Shown: positions 59,528-64,000 of the stretch, piece after piece
Layout of the letters: each line of letters opens with the position of its first letter
How positions within the stretch are numbered: the first letter of the stretch is position 1
Source of the DNA: Ga0077523 sp038324085
GTDB lineage: Bacteria > Pseudomonadota > Gammaproteobacteria > Burkholderiales > Ga0077523
Direction of reading: 5' to 3'
Length of the DNA: 64,000 nt
Assembly (NCBI GenBank): GCA_038324085.1
Contig: JBBQHP010000008.1
Span: 62,001 to 126,000 of the forward strand
The notes under the pieces: model-generated
What the model was told of the DNA's origin: nothing
The model's database searches: none
Seen by the model: the letters and a program-made list of their open reading frames with translations, nothing else
Translations under genes and position numbers: made by a program

Positions 59528-60012
59528 CTTCGACCTGTGGTCGTGCGCCGGCGCTTCGGCTGCGGCTTGGCCACCGCCTCGATCGCGTCGCGGAAATCGT
59601 CCACGTCCTGGAAGCTGCGGTAGACCGACGCGAACCGGATGTAGGCGACCTTGTCGAGCTTGTAGAGCTCCTTCATCACCATCTCGCCGATCATGCGCGA
59701 GGGCACTTCCCGTTCCCCCAGCGCCAGGAGCTTCTGCGTGATGCGCTGGATCGCTGCGTCCACCAGATCGGTGGCCACCGCACGCTTGTGCAGCGCTCGC
59801 GTGAAGCTCGTGCGCAGTCGGTGATCGTCGAACTCGGTGCGCATCCCGCTCGATTTCACCACCTGGGGCATGCGCAGTTCGACGGTCTCCCAGGTCGTGA
59901 AGCGCTTGTCGCAGGATAGGCAGCGGCGCCGGCGCTTGACGCTCTCGCCCTCCTCGCTCACGCGCGAGTCCACCACCTGGGTGTCGGCGAAGCCGCAAAA
60001 AGGGCATTTCAT
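59524..60012 (-). CDS. nrdR: Transcriptional repressor NrdR
   Basis: Nucleotide-responsive repressor of ribonucleotide reductase genes. The 162-residue product begins MKCPFCGFADTQVVDSR with zinc-ribbon cysteines completed by RCLSCDKRFTTWE, and an ATP-cone domain follows (VVKSSGMRTEFD to YIRFASVYRSFQDVDDF). It lies 36 bases after glyA and precedes ribD, a classic order. The basic tail is slightly longer than usual. Confidence 0.95.
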   Translation of the reverse strand: MKCPFCGFADTQVVDSRVSEEGESVKRRRRCLSCDKRFTTWETVELRMPQVVKSSGMRTEFDDHRLRTSFTRALHKRAVATDLVDAAIQRITQKLLALGEREVPSRMIGEMVMKELYKLDKVAYIRFASVYRSFQDVDDFRDAIEAVAKPQPKRRRTTTGRR

Positions 60013-60048
60013 CGCCGCGCGCGCCGCCTCGGAACCGGAGGCCGGCCG

Positions 60049-61326
<1,278 letters not shown>

Positions 61327-61355
61327 GGCGGCATTCCTCGGATACAAGGGCGCGG

Positions 61356-61361
61356 ATTCTA
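61356..61361 (-). promoter_or_regulatory. -10 box (TAGAAT) for the glyA operon
   Basis: TAGAAT on the minus strand, 29 bases before the glyA ATG at 61326. The same TAGAAT box precedes ilvE and glnE in this window. Confidence 0.45.
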
Positions 61362-61392
61362 GCATTCGTCCCGCGACCGCCCTGCCGAATCC

Positions 61393-61839
61393 TCAGCGCA
61401 GGTAGGGCACGTTGTTCATGAGAGTCCAGTAGCAGCCGGCCCTGGCGACCTCATCGACGAAGCGCTCGAACTCGACCGGCTTCACCAGGTAGCTGTTGAC
61501 GCCCAGCGCATAGCTGTCGACGACGTCCCGCTCCTCCGCGCTGGAGGTCAGCATCACCACCGGAATCGCCCGCAGCGCGGGATCGTCCTTGATCCTGCGC
61601 AGCACCTCGATACCGTCGACCTTGGGCATCTTCAGGTCCAGCAGCACGAGCTTCGGGAGCACGTCGGCCCGCCCGGCAAATACTCCTTCGCGATAGAGGT
61701 ACTGCAGCGCTTCGGCACCGTCCTTGACCCGGACCACCGAATTCGTGACCTTGTTCTTGCGCAACGCGCGCAGGGTCATCTCCGCGTCAGCGTCGCTGTC
61801 CTCCGCCAGCAATATCTCCACCGCTTCCAGCGCACTCAT
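61393..61839 (-). CDS. Single-domain response regulator, Rcp1-like
   Basis: A 148-residue receiver with no output domain: acidic ILLAEDSDADAE, phosphoacceptor in LVLLDLKMPKVDG, VVMLTSSAEERD and YLVKPVEFERF. The insertion around LYREGVFAGRADVLPK is typical of Rcp1-type regulators paired with phytochrome-like kinases. ATG overlaps the kinase stop as ATGA, so it is the kinase's direct target. Confidence 0.92.
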   Translation of the reverse strand: MSALEAVEILLAEDSDADAEMTLRALRKNKVTNSVVRVKDGAEALQYLYREGVFAGRADVLPKLVLLDLKMPKVDGIEVLRRIKDDPALRAIPVVMLTSSAEERDVVDSYALGVNSYLVKPVEFERFVDEVARAGCYWTLMNNVPYLR

Positions 61840-63641
61840 TGGTGCTCTCCCGTGGGTAAGGCGAAATGGAACCGTGCTCCCCGGCCGATTTCTGATTCGG
61901 CCCAGGCCCGACCACCATGCCGTTCCACGATGCGACGGACGATCGCGAGCCCGACGCCCGTGCCGGCAAATTCGTCGGCGCGGTGCAACCGCTGAAACAC
62001 TGTGAACAGCTTGTCGACGTAGCGCCTGTCGAATCCGACCCCGTTGTCCGCCACGCAGAACTCACATTGTCCCGAAACAACCTCGCCACGGACCTCGATC
62101 CGCGGCGCCGCGCGCGTCGCACTGTACTTGATTGCGTTCGACAGCAGATTGAAACAGACCTGACGCAGCAACGCGGGGTCGCCCAGCACATCCGGCAGCG
62201 GCTGAACGCTGCAGGTCCACCGCACGGCAGCTTCCCCGGCGAGCTCCTGCAGCACGCTCGCCATCATCGCATTCATGTCGATGACGACCACTTCAGTGGG
62301 TCCCCGGCCGATGCGCGAGAAAGCCAGCAGGTCGTCGATCAACTGTCCCATCCGCCGCGCATTGTCGCGTACCACATCGAGCAGACGCCGGCCCTCGTCG
62401 CCGAGTCGCTCGGCGTGGTCTTCGGCGAGAATCATTGCGAAACCGTCGATCGCGCGCAGTGGCGCACGCAGGTCGTGCGACACCGAGTAGCTGAATGCCT
62501 CCAGTTCGCGATTGCTCAGTTCCAGCTCGTGCGCGCGCCGGGCGAGGCTCTCGTTCAGCTGGCGGATCTCCTCCTGGACGCGGCGCCGGTCGGTGATGTC
62601 CTCGGCGATTCCCAGTTCGTAGCGCGCATCGCCATCGGTACTCGAGATGGGCAGCTTCTTGGTATGCAGAGTTCGTACCCCGCGATGCGGTGTCACGACC
62701 CGCTCCTCTTCGATGTCGAGGACGCCGTCGCCGGCCAGCGCCCTGCGGTCCTGGGCCCCGAATGCGGCCGCTTCCTCCGGCAGGAACAACTCGCGGTCCG
62801 ATTTGCCGATGACCTCATCGCGCCGCCTGCCGAGGATGTCCTCGCCGGCCCGGTTGAGCCGCAGGTAACGCAAAGTGACCCCATCCTTGACGAACACCAT
62901 GGCCGGTATGTTCTCGAACACCGAATCGAGGAAAGTGTTGGCGTCGTTCAACGCCTTCTGTGCGCGGGCACGCTGAGCAATCTCGCGACGCAAGCGGAGG
63001 TACGCGAAGACCAGCATGGCCACGCTCGCGGCCATGCCTATCACCAGGATCGCGCCCGCGGAGACTGCAGCGCCTTCGGTCTTCTGCAGCCGCGTTTCGA
63101 GGAGCGCACGTTCGCTGAGCGCCATGTCCTGCGTCAGTTGCCGAATCGCGTCCGTTACTGCCTTCCCGGTACCCGAATCGATCTTCCGGCGCACATCGTC
63201 GAAATTGCCGCGCCGCAGGCTCGCGATTTCGGATTCGAGGATCAGGCGTTGTTCGTTCACCAGCGTGCGCAGCGAATTCAATCGCGCCTTCTGCTCGAGG
63301 TTGTCGATGAGCAATGGCCGCAACGACGCGAATTCCGCTTCGACGTCCAGCATGGCCTTGCTATACCGGTCGAGCAGCGGCTCGCTGCGTGTGATGACGA
63401 AGTCGCGATGACCCGATTCGGCCTCCGACATGAGCCACTGTACCCTTGCCAGGCTCTCGATGACTCTGTGGGTGTGCTCGACCCAGCGTGCCTGTTCAAC
63501 CAGCGACTTGACGGTGCTGAACGCCAGCGCTGAAATGGCCACCATGATCGCCAGCGCCATCACGAAACCGATCTGCGCGCTGAGTCCTTCTTCGGATCGG
63601 ACCCTGGTCGGAATCAGCTCGGGTTGGAGAACTTCGGACAC
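61836..63641 (-). CDS. Membrane histidine kinase with CHASE3, PAS and HATPase domains
   Basis: About 601 residues from the GTG at 63641. Layout: membrane helix (IGFVMALAIMVAISALAF), periplasmic CHASE3 helices (VEHTHRVIESLARVQWLMSE, SGHRDFVITRS), second helix (AGAILVIGMAASVAMLVFAYL), PAS (FLDSVFENIPAMVFVKDG; TPHRGVRTLHTKKLPI), HisKA with FSYSVSHDLRAPLRAIDGFA, and HATPase with FNLLSNAIKYS and ADNGVGFDRRYVDKLF, a bacteriophytochrome-like end. The frame is open to a TTG at 63761, but residues before about 63641 match nothing; the true start is uncertain. It phosphorylates the overlapping single-domain regulator. Confidence 0.82.
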   Translation of the reverse strand: MSEVLQPELIPTRVRSEEGLSAQIGFVMALAIMVAISALAFSTVKSLVEQARWVEHTHRVIESLARVQWLMSEAESGHRDFVITRSEPLLDRYSKAMLDVEAEFASLRPLLIDNLEQKARLNSLRTLVNEQRLILESEIASLRRGNFDDVRRKIDSGTGKAVTDAIRQLTQDMALSERALLETRLQKTEGAAVSAGAILVIGMAASVAMLVFAYLRLRREIAQRARAQKALNDANTFLDSVFENIPAMVFVKDGVTLRYLRLNRAGEDILGRRRDEVIGKSDRELFLPEEAAAFGAQDRRALAGDGVLDIEEERVVTPHRGVRTLHTKKLPISSTDGDARYELGIAEDITDRRRVQEEIRQLNESLARRAHELELSNRELEAFSYSVSHDLRAPLRAIDGFAMILAEDHAERLGDEGRRLLDVVRDNARRMGQLIDDLLAFSRIGRGPTEVVVIDMNAMMASVLQELAGEAAVRWTCSVQPLPDVLGDPALLRQVCFNLLSNAIKYSATRAAPRIEVRGEVVSGQCEFCVADNGVGFDRRYVDKLFTVFQRLHRADEFAGTGVGLAIVRRIVERHGGRAWAESEIGRGARFHFALPTGEHQ

Positions 63642-63867
63642 CTCGCGCAGAAAGACAGCGGCACCGCCCGGTCCGCTGGGGTCCGCCCAAGAATAACCGA
63701 TAACTTCCCATGCCGATCGCGGGGCGCGACCGTCCCGCAGCTTCAGGCGGTCGGGGCACAACGCCGGCTGGATCGGGTCGGCGCCAGGGAATCGGGCGGA
63801 GCTTCGACTCGCGGTACCGCCGCACGGCGTGGTCGTCCGCCAGGATCGCCCGGACCGCCGGGGTCAC
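63496..63867 (-). other. Possible truncated response-regulator start (REC-like N-terminus only)
   Basis: A GTG at 63867 overlaps the stop of the kinase tail as GTGA and opens a 123-residue frame whose first residues, AVRAILADDHAVRRYRESKL, resemble the start of a receiver domain. After about 23 residues the sequence is Arg/Pro-rich and loses all similarity, and it runs over the start of the downstream kinase gene. It may be the remnant of a regulator that once followed the kinase, or chance. Confidence 0.3.
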
Positions 63868-64000
63868 CGGCCGACGCGATCGGCGCCGCCTTGTCCTCCC
63901 GACCCACCCCCCCGATTCCCGGCCAGGGGAAACCGGGCGACGACTTCGGTGCCGTTGCCGGGTGAGGATTCGATGCGGATCTGCCCACCCGCAAGCGATG
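63864..64000 (-). CDS. Histidine kinase, C-terminal fragment (cut by window edge)
   Basis: The last 44 residues of a kinase entering from beyond the window: SLAGGQIRIESSPGNGTEV then VARFPL, the closing strands of a HATPase domain, followed by a Gly-rich tail and TGA at 63864-63866. Family cannot be refined. Confidence 0.75.
   Translation of the reverse strand, partial: SLAGGQIRIESSPGNGTEVVARFPLAGNRGGGSGGQGGADRVGR

Noticed and set aside
61327..61392. FMN or glycine riboswitch before the glyA-rib operon
   Set aside because: The leader after the -10 box is about 25 bases and shows no aptamer core.

Overview
This is a gene-dense, high-GC stretch of chromosome that looks betaproteobacterial. The lineage call is an inference from gene content: an N-end-rule pair aat-bpt, DUF1841 and DUF3034 proteins, the order ilvE - zinc-finger protein - waaF, recA-recX-alaS, a RibBX-type riboflavin gene, yhdP-nit-tldD and glnE. 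Almost everything is coding, many genes overlap by 4-8 bases, and no tRNA, rRNA, CRISPR array, insertion sequence or prophage gene was seen.

Layout. 1-5388 (minus): flagellar genes fliG (cut by the window edge), fliF, fliE, then a sigma-54 response regulator and its soluble kinase; a -24/-12 promoter lies just upstream of fliE. 5495-9452 (plus): a lipoprotein Cu/Zn superoxide dismutase, aat-bpt, a crotonase, pyrD. 9547-14889 (plus): a 1167-residue flavin/iron-sulfur fusion resembling both halves of an Nfn/GltD-PyrK enzyme, an RnfB-like ferredoxin, nth and a DUF1841 gene, closed by a perfect two-way terminator. 14944-18526: a periplasmic redox group with two c-type cytochromes, a SoxY-SoxZ fusion and two divergent metallo-beta-lactamase-fold proteins, one of which has lost most metal ligands. 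18568-20433 (plus): cobalamin adenosyltransferase and an ECF sigma/RskA-type anti-sigma pair. 20453-28196: a cyclic-nucleotide-binding protein, a small HEXXH protein and the yhdP-nit-tldD operon. 28295-40100: glnE, a membrane nucleotide cyclase (minus), ilvE, waaF, an alpha/beta hydrolase, a second ECF sigma with a cupin partner, phosphomannomutase and an EAL-HDOD protein.

40125-44924 (minus): recA-recX-alaS and a START-like exported protein. 45100-48419 (plus): a Ser/Thr kinase-HDOD-GAF protein overlapping a cyclase-FHA gene. 48522-51348 (minus): DUF3034 porin-like protein, thiL, pgpA, pncC. 51429-54906 (plus): an overlapping three-gene operon of exported truncated globin, exported cupredoxin and membrane GGDEF-EAL enzyme. 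54913-61326 (minus): glyA-nrdR-ribD-ribE-ribBX-ribH-nusB-panB. 61393-64000 (minus): a CHASE3/PAS histidine kinase with a single-domain regulator, and the tail of a further kinase at the right edge.

The parts that seem least described are the globin-cupredoxin-c-di-GMP operon, the Nfn-like fusion beside a lone RnfB-like ferredoxin, the SoxYZ/metallohydrolase relay without a dehydrogenase, and the kinase/FHA-cyclase pair. All functional statements come from reading motifs and gene order; no database search was possible.
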